Notes under the pieces: model-generated | Seen by the model: only the letters and a program-made list of their open reading frames with translations | Told to the model about the DNA's origin: nothing | The model's database searches: none | Assembly: GCA_947567425.1 (NCBI GenBank) | Contig: CANOLV010000017.1 | Coordinates: 1 to 62,234, forward strand | From: an uncultured Porphyromonadaceae bacterium | GTDB taxonomy: Bacteria; Bacteroidota; Bacteroidia; Bacteroidales; Muribaculaceae | DNA length: 62,234 bases | Direction: 5' to 3' | Translations under genes and position numbers: made by a program | Shown here: positions 43,910 through 52,988 of the stretch, one piece after another | Numbering within the stretch: the stretch's first letter is position 1 | How the letters are laid out: each line of letters starts with the position of its first letter

Positions 43910-44407
43910 TCAGTATTCAACCTTGTCAGACTTGTCGGCCCACATTTCAAATGCGCGGATGGCGCGGTCCGATTTGACATGTATGCATGGGATGGCTCTG
44001 TCGGAAGGTCGTTTTGCTAATTGCTCATAGATAAACCTGTCGCTGAAATTAATAGCGTCGGCATCCTCTTTAGTGTTGCCATAAAATATTTTTCTGACAC
44101 CCGCCCAATACAATGCGCTCAGACACATCGGGCACGGCTCACAAGAACTGTAGACCACGCACCCTTCAAGCTTGAAATCGCCCAAAGTACGGCATGCCGA
44201 GCGAATGGCATTGACCTCAGCGTGGGCCGTAGGGTCGTTAGTGCCTGTAACGGTGTTCACACCAGTAGCCACTATGTCGCCGTCACGGACCACAATGGCT
44301 CCGAACGGACCGCCTCCGTTTCTGACATTCTCTTCGGCCAGTCCGGCCGCCATATCAATATAGTCTTTGTCTGTAGGTGATGGTATTTCTCGTTGCATAA
44401 TCTTCAT
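43910..44407 (-). CDS. Nucleoside/guanine deaminase (CMP/dCMP deaminase fold)
   Basis: Zinc-dependent deaminase of 165 aa, closest in pattern to GuaD-type guanine deaminase. Zinc and catalytic residues are in PTAHAEVNAI (His and Glu, about 61-70) and SSCEPCPMC (two Cys, about 88-96); GGPFGAIVV (about 32-40) and the C-terminal swapped tail AFEMWADKSDKVEY fit the guanine deaminase group. A tRNA-adenosine deaminase is less likely. It sits behind a long folded leader (44408-44590). Confidence 0.85.
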   Translation of the reverse strand: MKIMQREIPSPTDKDYIDMAAGLAEENVRNGGGPFGAIVVRDGDIVATGVNTVTGTNDPTAHAEVNAIRSACRTLGDFKLEGCVVYSSCEPCPMCLSALYWAGVRKIFYGNTKEDADAINFSDRFIYEQLAKRPSDRAIPCIHVKSDRAIRAFEMWADKSDKVEY

Positions 44408-44590
44408 CTAGATTTAATTCATATTTAACATTAATAACAATCCGGCATGCTCCGAAGTTGTCTACAGACCATAAATGGAGCGGCCGGTCATCTCTTCACA
44501 GGGATTCCGGCCGCAGAATAAAACGTTTGTTCTATAATTCTCAAATTCGTATAAATCTAATTTTCGTATAATTATCTGGATGCAAAGTTA
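44408..44590 (-). ncRNA. Putative structured 5' leader of the deaminase gene
   Basis: On the minus strand a -7 box TAACTTTG (44583-44590) is followed by a leader of about 170 nt. It holds a hairpin with perfect 8-bp GC stem GCGGCCGG/CCGGCCGC (44507-44514 with 44480-44487) and, next to it, a GCTCC...GGAGC stem. Upstream are two copies of TTATACGAA. It matches no riboswitch consensus I can recall. It may be a regulatory RNA for purine supply; the -33 box is poor and the fold is unproven. Confidence 0.4.
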
Positions 44591-44704
44591 CAGCTTTACA
44601 TCCAAGTAAAACATACCTAAAAATCAGTATTTTTCAGTCCGCCGCCGGAGCCTGTATCATCAATTATAATTAAAATGCACCACTACTCAATGCCGTAGTC
44701 AGGC

Positions 44705-45379
44705 CTATAACGCATCTGAATCAGTCTGCGACCGGACTATTTTAAACTCGGATCCTGAATAGACGAAATCAATAATTCCGGCGGAATACAGATTGACCAC
44801 GATATCCTCCGCCATCGGTCGGCTGATATGCGCACCCCGCATATAGTCCTCCAGAGTGGTCAGTCCCCACTCTTCCAGATATGACAGCAGAGATGCTTCC
44901 GCCTCTGTAAGGGAGAACACCGCACTTTTCCGACCGGACTTATGACGCCAGGCCTTTACCATGACAGGGTGGGCCACTATATTTTCATCCTTAACCCTAT
45001 AGTATGCGCTCCAACGTCCGTCGGCCTCTTTCGACATTACCGGACGCACATCCGACTTCGGAATCTCCACTCGAATGACCACCGCACCTCCGTCTACAGC
45101 GAAAGCGGTCACTTCAATCCGCTGAGGCGGTTGGCAATACATTTGCGCGGCCTGTTCCACGACATATATATCCTCGTCGCTCCTTATACCGGCGATGTTT
45201 CCATTGTCCTTCACCCCTATCAGAAGCCTACCTCCGTCATTGTTGGCAAAGGCGGATATCGAATGGGCTATCTTGGCGGCATCATTTACGGCAAATTTAA
45301 AGTCCTGATGCTCATGTTCGCCCTCCTGGATCAGACTGTGGATATAAAACTTTCCCCGTATGGCCTTGATATCTTTCAT
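44705..45379 (-). CDS. AlbA_2 (Schlafen-type) domain protein with winged-helix tail
   Basis: A 224-aa protein with an AlbA_2 domain: EGEHEHQDFKFAVNDAAKIA (about 18-37), ISAFANNDGGRLLIGVKDNGNI (about 41-62) and the beta strands up to PVMSKEADGRWSAYYRVKDEN. The C-terminal third (about 150-215) resembles a winged helix. Such proteins bind nucleic acid and often act as regulators. It lies 18 bp after luxS in mtnN-luxS-this, so could respond to the methyl cycle; its target is unknown. Confidence 0.78.
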   Translation of the reverse strand: MKDIKAIRGKFYIHSLIQEGEHEHQDFKFAVNDAAKIAHSISAFANNDGGRLLIGVKDNGNIAGIRSDEDIYVVEQAAQMYCQPPQRIEVTAFAVDGGAVVIRVEIPKSDVRPVMSKEADGRWSAYYRVKDENIVAHPVMVKAWRHKSGRKSAVFSLTEAEASLLSYLEEWGLTTLEDYMRGAHISRPMAEDIVVNLYSAGIIDFVYSGSEFKIVRSQTDSDAL

Positions 45380-45397
45380 CCGGAAAAGATCAGACAG

Positions 45398-45883
45398 TTA
45401 ATTCTCTGGATACACCAATTGCTCCGGAGTGATGCGTTCCAAAACCTCTTCAAGATACTTAAGTGCCTGCACTTTGGCGTCAGCAAGATTCATAAACGAA
45501 TAATTGCCGCAGTCGCGTGGCGAAGCACCTGGCACATCACCTTCAAAGCCGGCGATAAAGCGGAATGTTCGCTTCATAAGCTCCACTATATCAGAGCTGC
45601 CGACATTTCCCTGCAAAAGCAGATAGTTGCCCGTACAGCACCCCATCGGCCCCCAGTAGACCACTCGCTCGCACCATTCCGGATCATTGCGCAGAAACGT
45701 AGCCGCGAGATGTTCCATAGCATGAAGAGTCTCGGGCGACAAGACCGGCTGACGGTTAGGTTCAGTCATACGGATGTCAAATGTAGTGACGACGTCGCCC
45801 GACGGGGTTACGTCACGGCGCGACACATATATGCCCCGCTTTAGAGTCAGATGATTGACCGTAAAACTCGCTATTTTTTCCAT
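45398..45883 (-). CDS. luxS: S-ribosylhomocysteine lyase (AI-2 synthase)
   Basis: Cleaves S-ribosylhomocysteine to homocysteine and DPD, the AI-2 precursor. The 161-aa enzyme keeps the metal site His54-x-x-Glu57-His58 in LHAMEHLAA, the catalytic Cys in GPMGCCTG (about 82) and a third metal ligand Cys in RDCGNYSF (about 125). It lies 13 bp after mtnN, the enzyme supplying its substrate. Confidence 0.95.
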   Translation of the reverse strand: MEKIASFTVNHLTLKRGIYVSRRDVTPSGDVVTTFDIRMTEPNRQPVLSPETLHAMEHLAATFLRNDPEWCERVVYWGPMGCCTGNYLLLQGNVGSSDIVELMKRTFRFIAGFEGDVPGASPRDCGNYSFMNLADAKVQALKYLEEVLERITPEQLVYPEN

Positions 45884-45896
45884 AAATCGGATATGC

Positions 45897-46580
45897 TTAT
45901 ATATTGTTCAATAAAGTCTGCAACACATCGAACGTCTGATGCGGCGCCTCAGCCCAAAAATTCAGATATTGCGAGGTGTTGTCGTCGACTTCTCCCGGAG
46001 TATCGCTAAGCACCCGTACACTTATAAACGGCACATCTTTAACATGGCACACCTGTGCTATGGCGGCCGACTCCATATCTACAGCCTTTACCTCAGGATA
46101 AAGAGACTTGATTCTACTTATAGCCTCCGGGTTATCGACAAACTGGTCGCCGGAAGCGATCAGTCCGAACTTGACCTTAGGATTTTCACGAAGATCTTCG
46201 ATGTCAAGCAGATGCATAGGAGGGACAAAAAATTGAGGCATACCCTGAACCTGTCCGCGTTCATTGCCGGGACCACACCATACATCATGGTAAGCTACCT
46301 TCTCTCCCACCACGACATCCATGATTTTAGCATCGGAACCGGCACCTCCTGCCACACCTGAATTAATCACCATGTCAGGGGCGAATCTGTCAATAAGGGT
46401 GGCGGCCCCAACAGCGGCGTTGACTTTACCGATACCGCACTGCATGGCCACGACCTTGTGAGCACCGATCGTACCCAACTCAAATGTCAGACCATCGACT
46501 GCGCATGTTCCACGGTCGCCGAGCAGAGGCAAGAGCAAATTCATCTCAGTGGTCATAGCCACTATTATCCCTATCTTCAT
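45897..46580 (-). CDS. mtnN: 5'-Methylthioadenosine/S-adenosylhomocysteine nucleosidase
   Basis: Hydrolyses MTA and SAH, detoxifying SAH and giving S-ribosylhomocysteine for LuxS. The 227-aa protein starts IGIIVAMTTEMNLLLPLL and shows the purine nucleoside phosphorylase fold: MQCGIGKVNAAVGA (about 50-63), NSGVAGGAG (about 73), AVDMESAAIAQVCH (about 169-182) and the late catalytic-type SVRVLSDTPGE. First gene of the mtnN-luxS-AlbA_2 unit. Confidence 0.95.
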   Translation of the reverse strand: MKIGIIVAMTTEMNLLLPLLGDRGTCAVDGLTFELGTIGAHKVVAMQCGIGKVNAAVGAATLIDRFAPDMVINSGVAGGAGSDAKIMDVVVGEKVAYHDVWCGPGNERGQVQGMPQFFVPPMHLLDIEDLRENPKVKFGLIASGDQFVDNPEAISRIKSLYPEVKAVDMESAAIAQVCHVKDVPFISVRVLSDTPGEVDDNTSQYLNFWAEAPHQTFDVLQTLLNNI

Positions 46581-46663
46581 ATCATCTTATATTTACGACC
46601 ACGAAGTTAGTAAATTTTTCCTAAACCGCAGGGCGAATTCTTTCATAGACGAGGTTGTTTTGC

Positions 46664-46671
46664 TAAATTTG
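46664..46671 (+). promoter_or_regulatory. -7 box of the B3/4 protein gene
   Basis: TAAATTTG 42 bp before the ATG at 46714; no TTG at the ideal -33 spacing. Confidence 0.45.
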
Positions 46672-46713
46672 CAGAACAAACAAAACTTGAACATCAACGA
46701 CCAATCATCAGAC

Positions 46714-47376
46714 ATGAATATAGAAATCGAGGATGTGGTGCGGAATGCCGCCCCGGGGCTAAAAATAGTCACTGTGGAAGCTGCCGTAGTAAATCATCCT
46801 ACTGCTCCCGAACTGCGTCAGGAGATTCTGGATCTGGCCTCGGATATAAAGAACCGCTATCAGATTCCCGACATCAACAAACGTCCGGCCATAGCCGGAA
46901 CCCGGCTTGCCTATAAATCGCTCGGCAAGGAACCGAACCGCTACAGACCTTCTTCAGAAGCTTTATGCCGGCGCATAGTCAAAGGTATGGAGCTATACTT
47001 CATAAGCAACCTGGTAGACGCCATCAATCTCATATCCATAGCCTCCGGATATTCAATAGGCGGATTCGACATAGACAAGATCGAAGGCAACACACTCAGT
47101 CTCGGATCAGGACGCGAAGGCGAAGAGTATACCGGCATCGGCCGAGGCGACCTGAACATATCGTGCATGCCTGTCTACCGCGACCGCATAGGAGGCATCG
47201 GCACTCCGACGAGCGACCACGAGCGCACCAAACTCGACCTCTCCACCCGCCGACTCCTTATGTGCATCAACATATATGAAGAAGAAATGCCCGTGGCCGA
47301 CACCGTTGTCCTTACAGAAAGACTCCTGCGCGAATATTGCGAAGCCACCGACATTAAAGTGACAATCTACGAATAA
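46714..47376 (+). CDS. B3/B4 domain protein (PheRS beta-like)
   Basis: A 220-aa stand-alone protein with the B3/B4 domain found in the editing region of phenylalanyl-tRNA synthetase beta: RPAIAGTRLAYKSLGKEPNRYRPSSEAL order (about 50-77), NLVDAINLISIASGYSIGGFD (about 95-115) and IGRGDLNI. A trans-editing or amino acid-binding role is plausible but not shown. The ATG at 46714 begins the conserved part and follows the -7 box. Confidence 0.8.
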   Translation: MNIEIEDVVRNAAPGLKIVTVEAAVVNHPTAPELRQEILDLASDIKNRYQIPDINKRPAIAGTRLAYKSLGKEPNRYRPSSEALCRRIVKGMELYFISNLVDAINLISIASGYSIGGFDIDKIEGNTLSLGSGREGEEYTGIGRGDLNISCMPVYRDRIGGIGTPTSDHERTKLDLSTRRLLMCINIYEEEMPVADTVVLTERLLREYCEATDIKVTIYE

Positions 47377-47405
47377 TCTACATATCTAACATATTATTTA
47401 CCAAA

Positions 47406-48146
47406 ATGAGATACAATATCCTTCTACTATGCCTACTCGCAGGCATACTGACTCTTAAGGCCGAGACCAAAGCTTCGATCAAAAACGTATGGATAGAGAC
47501 CAATGTGGAAAAGAACGACCAGCCAGGTCTGGCCATACATTTCGACTTTGACCTCTCCGGCGCAAAGGACAAGCTTATAGGATGCCAGACCATGTTCTTC
47601 AGCCGACCCGGCGGATGGGCTCTAAGAGACAAAAACAACAAATATCGTCTGTCGCCCTCGCTCAACTATGTCGCCGCATTTGACTACTTCAGGGCCAAGA
47701 CAAACGACCAGAAGATTGAGAACATGTCGATATTCATCCCTGCCGAAGAACTGCACCTCAACTATGGCCACCGCTACCGCATATATGTACAGCTGTCCAT
47801 ATACTCCGATCCGGGTAAAAACGGAGAGTTTCTTGCCGAAAGCGACTACTTGCCCGTAATTATCGACATGACCAATCCGAACACCATCAAGTCGCAACCC
47901 GACTATTCCGGAAGCGTCACCGTGGCAGAAGCTGAAGAGGCCGCTAAAAAACGCCGCAACGGCGAGGTGGCAACCGCACGCCCTGTAGTCACCAAAGATC
48001 CGAACAATCCGAATGCCGCCGCTCCCGACGAACCCCGTACCACTTGGAGCAGCAAAAAGATCAAGCGCGTATCAATTGATCCGGCCACATTCTGGCAAAA
48101 AGAGGAGGTCGATTCAGCATCGCTTCCCAAAGTATACATAGAATAA
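47406..48146 (+). CDS. Secreted protein of unknown function
   Basis: A 246-aa protein with a signal peptide (1-19, ending TLKA), a beta-rich domain (about 22-160: WIETNVEKN, LAIHFDFDLSGAKD, HYRIYVQLSIY-like strands) and a long polar C-terminus (about 175-215) rich in Lys, Asn and Pro. No recognised family. It precedes the GH36 gene by 36 bp and may be co-transcribed. Confidence 0.7.
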   Translation: MRYNILLLCLLAGILTLKAETKASIKNVWIETNVEKNDQPGLAIHFDFDLSGAKDKLIGCQTMFFSRPGGWALRDKNNKYRLSPSLNYVAAFDYFRAKTNDQKIENMSIFIPAEELHLNYGHRYRIYVQLSIYSDPGKNGEFLAESDYLPVIIDMTNPNTIKSQPDYSGSVTVAEAEEAAKKRRNGEVATARPVVTKDPNNPNAAAPDEPRTTWSSKKIKRVSIDPATFWQKEEVDSASLPKVYIE

Positions 48147-48182
48147 CATTTGCCCAGAATAGGCAAACAAATACATCACACC

Positions 48183-50411
48183 ATGATAAGAACTTTAAAA
48201 TCGGCACCGATTATCGCAGGATGCGCACTGATGTCGGGAGTGCTTTTCGCTCCGACATCGGCATACGCCAAAGTGATCGACATCTCCACACCGTCCACCA
48301 CCCTGCTTCTAAACGCCACGGAGGGAGAGCCTCTGCAGTTTCTGTACTACGGCAACAAGCTTTCGCCGGATGAAATCGCCACGATGGGCACAGCATCCAT
48401 GACCCCGCTCACGGCATATCCGGTCTACGGATTGACCTCTCACTCCGAGACAGCCATGAGCGTAAAGCATCCCGACGGGAACATGACTCTCGACATGGCA
48501 GTAACAGGCATCTCCACCTCAAGCGGTGCCGACGGATCCACCGTAACGACCATCGCCATGAACGACCGGCACTATCCATTCGGGATCGACCTAAACTACC
48601 GGACATATCCCGGCGATGAAATCATTGAATGCTGGGCAGAAGCGGTCAACAACGGGAAGCGTGATGTGGTGCTGGAGCAGTTCTCCTCAGCATATCTACC
48701 CATACGTTACGGCGATGTGTACCTGACTTCACTGTACGGATCGTGGGGTAATGAAGGTAAAGTCGAGGAAGCTCCGCTCACCCACGGAATGAAAGTGATC
48801 AAAAACAAAGACGGTATACGTAATTCACACACCGCCCACAGCGAAGTGATGTTCTCTCTCGACGGAAAACCGCAGGAGAACCACGGCAGGGTTATCGGAG
48901 CGGCACTATGCTACAGCGGCAACTACCGTCTGCGGATAGACACAGACGAATCAAACTACCATCACTTTTTTGCAGGCATCAACGAGGACAACGCCAGTTA
49001 CTCTCTTCCCAAAGGGGAACGTTTCGTGACACCACCATTGGCCCTTACATATTCCGAAGAGGGTAAAAGCGGCGTGAGCCGCAACTTTCACCGCTGGGGA
49101 CGTAATCACCGCATAGCACACGGCAACGATGTGCGCAAGATTCTACTCAACAGCTGGGAAGGTGTCTACTTCGACATCAATGAAGAGGGTATGGCCCAAA
49201 TGATGGCCGACATAGCATCAATGGGCGGTGAACTCTTTGTCATGGACGACGGATGGTTCGGACAGAAGCATCACCGCGACAACGACACCCGAGCGTTGGG
49301 CGACTGGACAGTGGATACACGTAAACTCCCCTCAGGAATAGGCGGATTAATCTCGGAAGCCAAGAAAAACGGCATAAGCTTCGGTATATGGATCGAACCG
49401 GAAATGACCAACACCGTGTCGGAACTCTACGAAAAACATCCGGAATACATCCTGAAATCATCCAACAGGGAACCCCGCCAGGGCAGAGGCGGCACTCAAG
49501 TGGTGCTCGACATGGCAAATCCGAAAGTGCAGGACATAGTATTCAGCATAGTGGACACTCTGCTCTCAAAATATCCCGAAATTGCTTACATAAAATGGGA
49601 TGCGAACGCCGCCATCATGAACCACGGCTCGCAGTATCTGCCCGATGACAAGCAGTCGCACATGATGATAGAGTATCACCGCGGACTCACCAAGACACTG
49701 GACCGCATACGCGCCAAATATCCGGATGTCATAATCCAGGCATGCGCGAGCGGAGGAGGACGCGCAAACTATGGTATATTACCTTGGTTTGACGAAATAT
49801 GGGTAAGCGATAATACGGATGCACTGCAGCGCGTGTATATGCAATGGGGAACGAGCCACTTCTTCCCGGCAGTAATAATGGCATCGCACATAAGCGCGGC
49901 ACCCAACCATCAGACGTTCCGTAGCATTCCACTTAAATACCGTATCGACGTGGCCATGAGCGGACGCCTCGGAATGGAGATACAGCCCAAAAACATGACT
50001 GAATCTGAAAAAGCTTTATGCCGCAAGGCCATTGAAGAGTACAAAGAGATTCGTCCCATAGTACAGCTCGGCGACATCTACCGGCTTCTATCTCCCTACG
50101 ACAAGAAAGGAGCGGCATCGCTGATGTATGTAACTCCGGAAAAAGATAAAGCAGCGTTCTTCTGGTGGAAAACCGAATCGTTTGTCAACCAGCAACTACC
50201 GCGCGTAGCCATGGCCGGTCTCGATCCGGAGGCCTCATATACCGTGCGGGAGCTGAACCGTATTGACCGCAGACCTCTCCCGTTTGAGGGCAAGACATAC
50301 TCCGGACGCTATCTGATGTCAAACGGACTGGAGATGCCACTTGACCACAATGTCGACCACGACAAGCGCAACGAATACGCATCGCGCGTACTCCTGCTGG
50401 AAAAGAAATAA
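48183..50411 (+). CDS. Secreted alpha-galactosidase, GH36
   Basis: Retaining glycosidase releasing terminal alpha-galactose, e.g. from raffinose-type or host glycans. From the ATG at 48183 (742 aa) it has a signal peptide (1-29, ending SAYA), an N-terminal beta-sandwich, the (beta/alpha)8 barrel with MDDGWFG near 352, nucleophile Asp473 in YIKWDAN and acid/base Asp543 in SDNTDALQ, and a C-terminal beta domain. No SusCD pair is in the window. Released galactose would enter GalK/GalM. Confidence 0.92.
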   Translation: MIRTLKSAPIIAGCALMSGVLFAPTSAYAKVIDISTPSTTLLLNATEGEPLQFLYYGNKLSPDEIATMGTASMTPLTAYPVYGLTSHSETAMSVKHPDGNMTLDMAVTGISTSSGADGSTVTTIAMNDRHYPFGIDLNYRTYPGDEIIECWAEAVNNGKRDVVLEQFSSAYLPIRYGDVYLTSLYGSWGNEGKVEEAPLTHGMKVIKNKDGIRNSHTAHSEVMFSLDGKPQENHGRVIGAALCYSGNYRLRIDTDESNYHHFFAGINEDNASYSLPKGERFVTPPLALTYSEEGKSGVSRNFHRWGRNHRIAHGNDVRKILLNSWEGVYFDINEEGMAQMMADIASMGGELFVMDDGWFGQKHHRDNDTRALGDWTVDTRKLPSGIGGLISEAKKNGISFGIWIEPEMTNTVSELYEKHPEYILKSSNREPRQGRGGTQVVLDMANPKVQDIVFSIVDTLLSKYPEIAYIKWDANAAIMNHGSQYLPDDKQSHMMIEYHRGLTKTLDRIRAKYPDVIIQACASGGGRANYGILPWFDEIWVSDNTDALQRVYMQWGTSHFFPAVIMASHISAAPNHQTFRSIPLKYRIDVAMSGRLGMEIQPKNMTESEKALCRKAIEEYKEIRPIVQLGDIYRLLSPYDKKGAASLMYVTPEKDKAAFFWWKTESFVNQQLPRVAMAGLDPEASYTVRELNRIDRRPLPFEGKTYSGRYLMSNGLEMPLDHNVDHDKRNEYASRVLLLEKK

Positions 50412-50430
50412 CAGAGACTGCTTCTCCTAA

Positions 50431-50480
50431 ACAAAATTATCCGCCTCAGATTCATATAGACCTGAGGCGGATAATTTTGT
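50431..50480. terminator. Bidirectional terminator
   Basis: A 19-bp perfect stem (from ACAAAATTATCCGCCTCAG) lies between the convergent GH36 and GH105-DUF2264 genes, with A/T-rich arms serving both directions. Confidence 0.88.
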
Positions 50481-50508
50481 TATCGTTTATTCTTATCTAA
50501 AAGACTTA

Positions 50509-52845
50509 TCAGAACAGATCGTGGAACACGGCATCGCCGTCGCCCCAATGATGATCCTTCGGGAATGGCTGTCCGCTCCAGGCCTTCTTGTTGGTCCATG
50601 GCTGGGGGGCATCGGTCCAGAATGGGTGAGCGGCAGGGAGTCCCAGTGGAAGAAATGCCAAGGAGGTCATATACAGACTGCCGTTGTTGGTATACCAGTC
50701 GGCAATGTTCGGTTGACGTCCGGCAAAACCTATGGTAAGGAAACCGCCCTCATTAAAATTGTCCTTCCCGTCAAACATATTATGCATCACAGTAGTCAGC
50801 GCATCGCGCACCTGACCGTTGGTCATACCGTCAGGAAGCTTTCCGTACCACGCCATCAATGCCAAAGGCTGCATGGTGGCCATGCGGTAAGGTATCGAAC
50901 GGCCAAACACGGGGAAAGTTCCCTCCGGCGATATTAGACGCTCAAGCACAACGCTATATTTCTGCGCGCGGCGCAATGCCCTGTCGTAATAATTGGCATA
51001 ATGTATGCGGGTATAGGCCTTGGCATCTTTCATAGCCTGCAGAGTCTCAAGATACATCGGATGGAACACGTAGCTACTGTAATAGTCAAAGGCGAAGCTT
51101 GGTCCGTCGGCATACCATCCGTCGCCGGTATACCATTCTTCCACCTTGCGTATGGCAGAATTTATTCTATACTCGTCATACTCCGCACCGGCCTTTGCCA
51201 AGAAACTTTCGATAGTAGATGAAAACAGCACCCAGTTGGTATAAGGCGGATCTACACGGCGAAGCTGCGAAAATTCCTCAAAGTAGCGTTTTTTAGTTGT
51301 TTCGTCAAGCGGCATCCAGAGCGAGTCATAGCCGCGGAGAAAGCTCTCGGCCACATAAGCGGCATCGACCAAAGCCTGACCGTGGCCACGCCATAGCAGA
51401 TAGTCGGGGCTTTCGGGATCGACCGCATGCACATAGCTTTTCAGTGCCCAGTCGCGCAATTCTTTGCGCTTGGCACCCTCCTCGGTATTGTCGTCGGGAA
51501 GTGACAGCCATGGTGCTATTCCTGCCATCAAGCGACCGAACGTCTCCATATAAGTCACCCCTTTATTTCTGCCGTCCCAATTGGGGCTAACTTCCACAAG
51601 CATGTTTTTCTGCAGATTGCCTTCGGCCATATTGCTCAACACCGGCTTTGCCATCTTATACAGCAGATCCACCCAATAGGCACGGTCCTGATTCTGTCCC
51701 TTTTCAAGAAAACGCACATACTCACAGGCCGCAAGCAGATATGCACCCACTCCAAAATTTGAAGTTGACTTAGCATCCACTACCTGTCCGGGAATCGCCT
51801 TCTCACCTATAGGTTGCACATATCCTACACGGCCGTCTTTCTGAAGAGCCACATCACGCAGATATGCCCATCCGGCAAGAGCGCTGTCAAGATATTTCTG
51901 ATCGGTCAGATAGCCATTATTAATACCCCACAGCAGGCCATAGGTGAAGAATGCCGTTCCGCTGGTCTCATAGCCTGGAGCATGTTCCTCGTCCATCATA
52001 GAACGTGACCAATATCCACCCGGACGCTGTGTGCGCACTACCCCGTCGGCAAGACGGCGGTATTTATCCTCAAAGAATGCACGGTGCTTATAGTCGGCAG
52101 GCAGATCCTTAAGCACTTTTGCAAGTCCGGCAAGAACCCATCCGTCGCCACGTGCCCAAAAGTCCTTTACACCATTAGCACTCTTATGTTTAGGATAGAC
52201 ATATTTGGCGTCACGATAGTACAGTCCTTCTTCCGGATCATACATGATGCTATCACTATACGTTATATATTCATATAGCTTGTCGAGATACTGCTTATTA
52301 TTGGTGATGTTATACAGTTTTGTCATTACAGGCATGACCATGTACAGTCCGTCTGCCCACCACCAATAATCGTTCTGGGGTGTCGACATCTCATACTCCA
52401 TCACCTCACGTGCACGTCTTATCCGCTTATCGTCGGGCAATAGACGGTACAGATCGGCGTAGGTCTGGAAACATATCTGCCAGTCACCGAACAATACATG
52501 TTCGTCTGTTTCTCCGTAATTATACTTCCAGGCCTTACGGTCATTGCTCTTGGCACCTTTCCATTCATTGTGCTCCGCCCACCGCTGTGAGTAGTCGCGG
52601 TAAGCGTCGTTTCCGGTCAGGAAGTATGCCTCCATATTGCCGGTATGGTAAGCGGCATTGTCCCAAAAAGGATTGACTTCGGCAGGATTGTTGGTCTGCC
52701 AATAATTGTTCACTTTGTCGATGAGCGCACGCACCTCCTTGGCTTCTTGAGCCGGAGCCTTCGCTTTGGGAGCGGCATCAACCGACGATACGCAGCACAG
52801 CGCGGTCACCGCAAATGTCCAACGTGAAAAAGCAGTCAGATTCAT
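50509..52845 (-). CDS. GH105 (unsaturated glucuronyl/galacturonyl hydrolase) fused to DUF2264
   Basis: A secreted 778-aa two-domain protein. Signal peptide 1-24 (ending SVDA). Residues about 30-385 form a GH88/105 (alpha/alpha)6 barrel: WWWADGLYMVMPVMTKLY holds the catalytic-type Asp, with FWARGDGWVLAGLAKVL and TSGTAFFTYGLLWGI. This group removes the unsaturated uronic acid left by polysaccharide lyases. Residues about 395-690 match DUF2264 (WLSLPDDNTEEGAKRKELRDW, WVLFSSTIESFL, DGWYADGPSFAFDYYSSYVFHP order), a second barrel of unproven activity. Normally the two are separate proteins. Convergent with GH36, behind GH2. Confidence 0.88.
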   Translation of the reverse strand: MNLTAFSRWTFAVTALCCVSSVDAAPKAKAPAQEAKEVRALIDKVNNYWQTNNPAEVNPFWDNAAYHTGNMEAYFLTGNDAYRDYSQRWAEHNEWKGAKSNDRKAWKYNYGETDEHVLFGDWQICFQTYADLYRLLPDDKRIRRAREVMEYEMSTPQNDYWWWADGLYMVMPVMTKLYNITNNKQYLDKLYEYITYSDSIMYDPEEGLYYRDAKYVYPKHKSANGVKDFWARGDGWVLAGLAKVLKDLPADYKHRAFFEDKYRRLADGVVRTQRPGGYWSRSMMDEEHAPGYETSGTAFFTYGLLWGINNGYLTDQKYLDSALAGWAYLRDVALQKDGRVGYVQPIGEKAIPGQVVDAKSTSNFGVGAYLLAACEYVRFLEKGQNQDRAYWVDLLYKMAKPVLSNMAEGNLQKNMLVEVSPNWDGRNKGVTYMETFGRLMAGIAPWLSLPDDNTEEGAKRKELRDWALKSYVHAVDPESPDYLLWRGHGQALVDAAYVAESFLRGYDSLWMPLDETTKKRYFEEFSQLRRVDPPYTNWVLFSSTIESFLAKAGAEYDEYRINSAIRKVEEWYTGDGWYADGPSFAFDYYSSYVFHPMYLETLQAMKDAKAYTRIHYANYYDRALRRAQKYSVVLERLISPEGTFPVFGRSIPYRMATMQPLALMAWYGKLPDGMTNGQVRDALTTVMHNMFDGKDNFNEGGFLTIGFAGRQPNIADWYTNNGSLYMTSLAFLPLGLPAAHPFWTDAPQPWTNKKAWSGQPFPKDHHWGDGDAVFHDLF

Positions 52846-52912
52846 AGCTGATTGGTTATATTATTATGATTTAATGATGTTTCCATGGGGTATATTTACC
52901 TGTTTATGGAAA

Positions 52913-52952
52913 TGAGATAATTGGTATCACTGCAAAGATACCAATTATCTCA
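52913..52952 (-). promoter_or_regulatory. 16-bp inverted repeat containing a -7 box
   Basis: TGAGATAATTGGTATC (52913-52928) and its exact complement (52937-52952) flank 8 bases. Read on the minus strand, the hairpin includes TATCTTTG (52933-52940), a -7 box 87 bp before the GH105 start at 52845, and also follows the GH2 stop by 36 bp. It can be a terminator for GH2, an operator for GH105, or both. Confidence 0.5.
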
Positions 52953-52988
52953 TAAAAGGCATAGAAATATGTAGACTTTTTTGTCTGA

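Noticed and set aside
44408-44590. Purine riboswitch upstream of the deaminase gene
   Set aside because: The conserved loop and junction bases of the purine riboswitch are not found; kept only as an unclassified leader.
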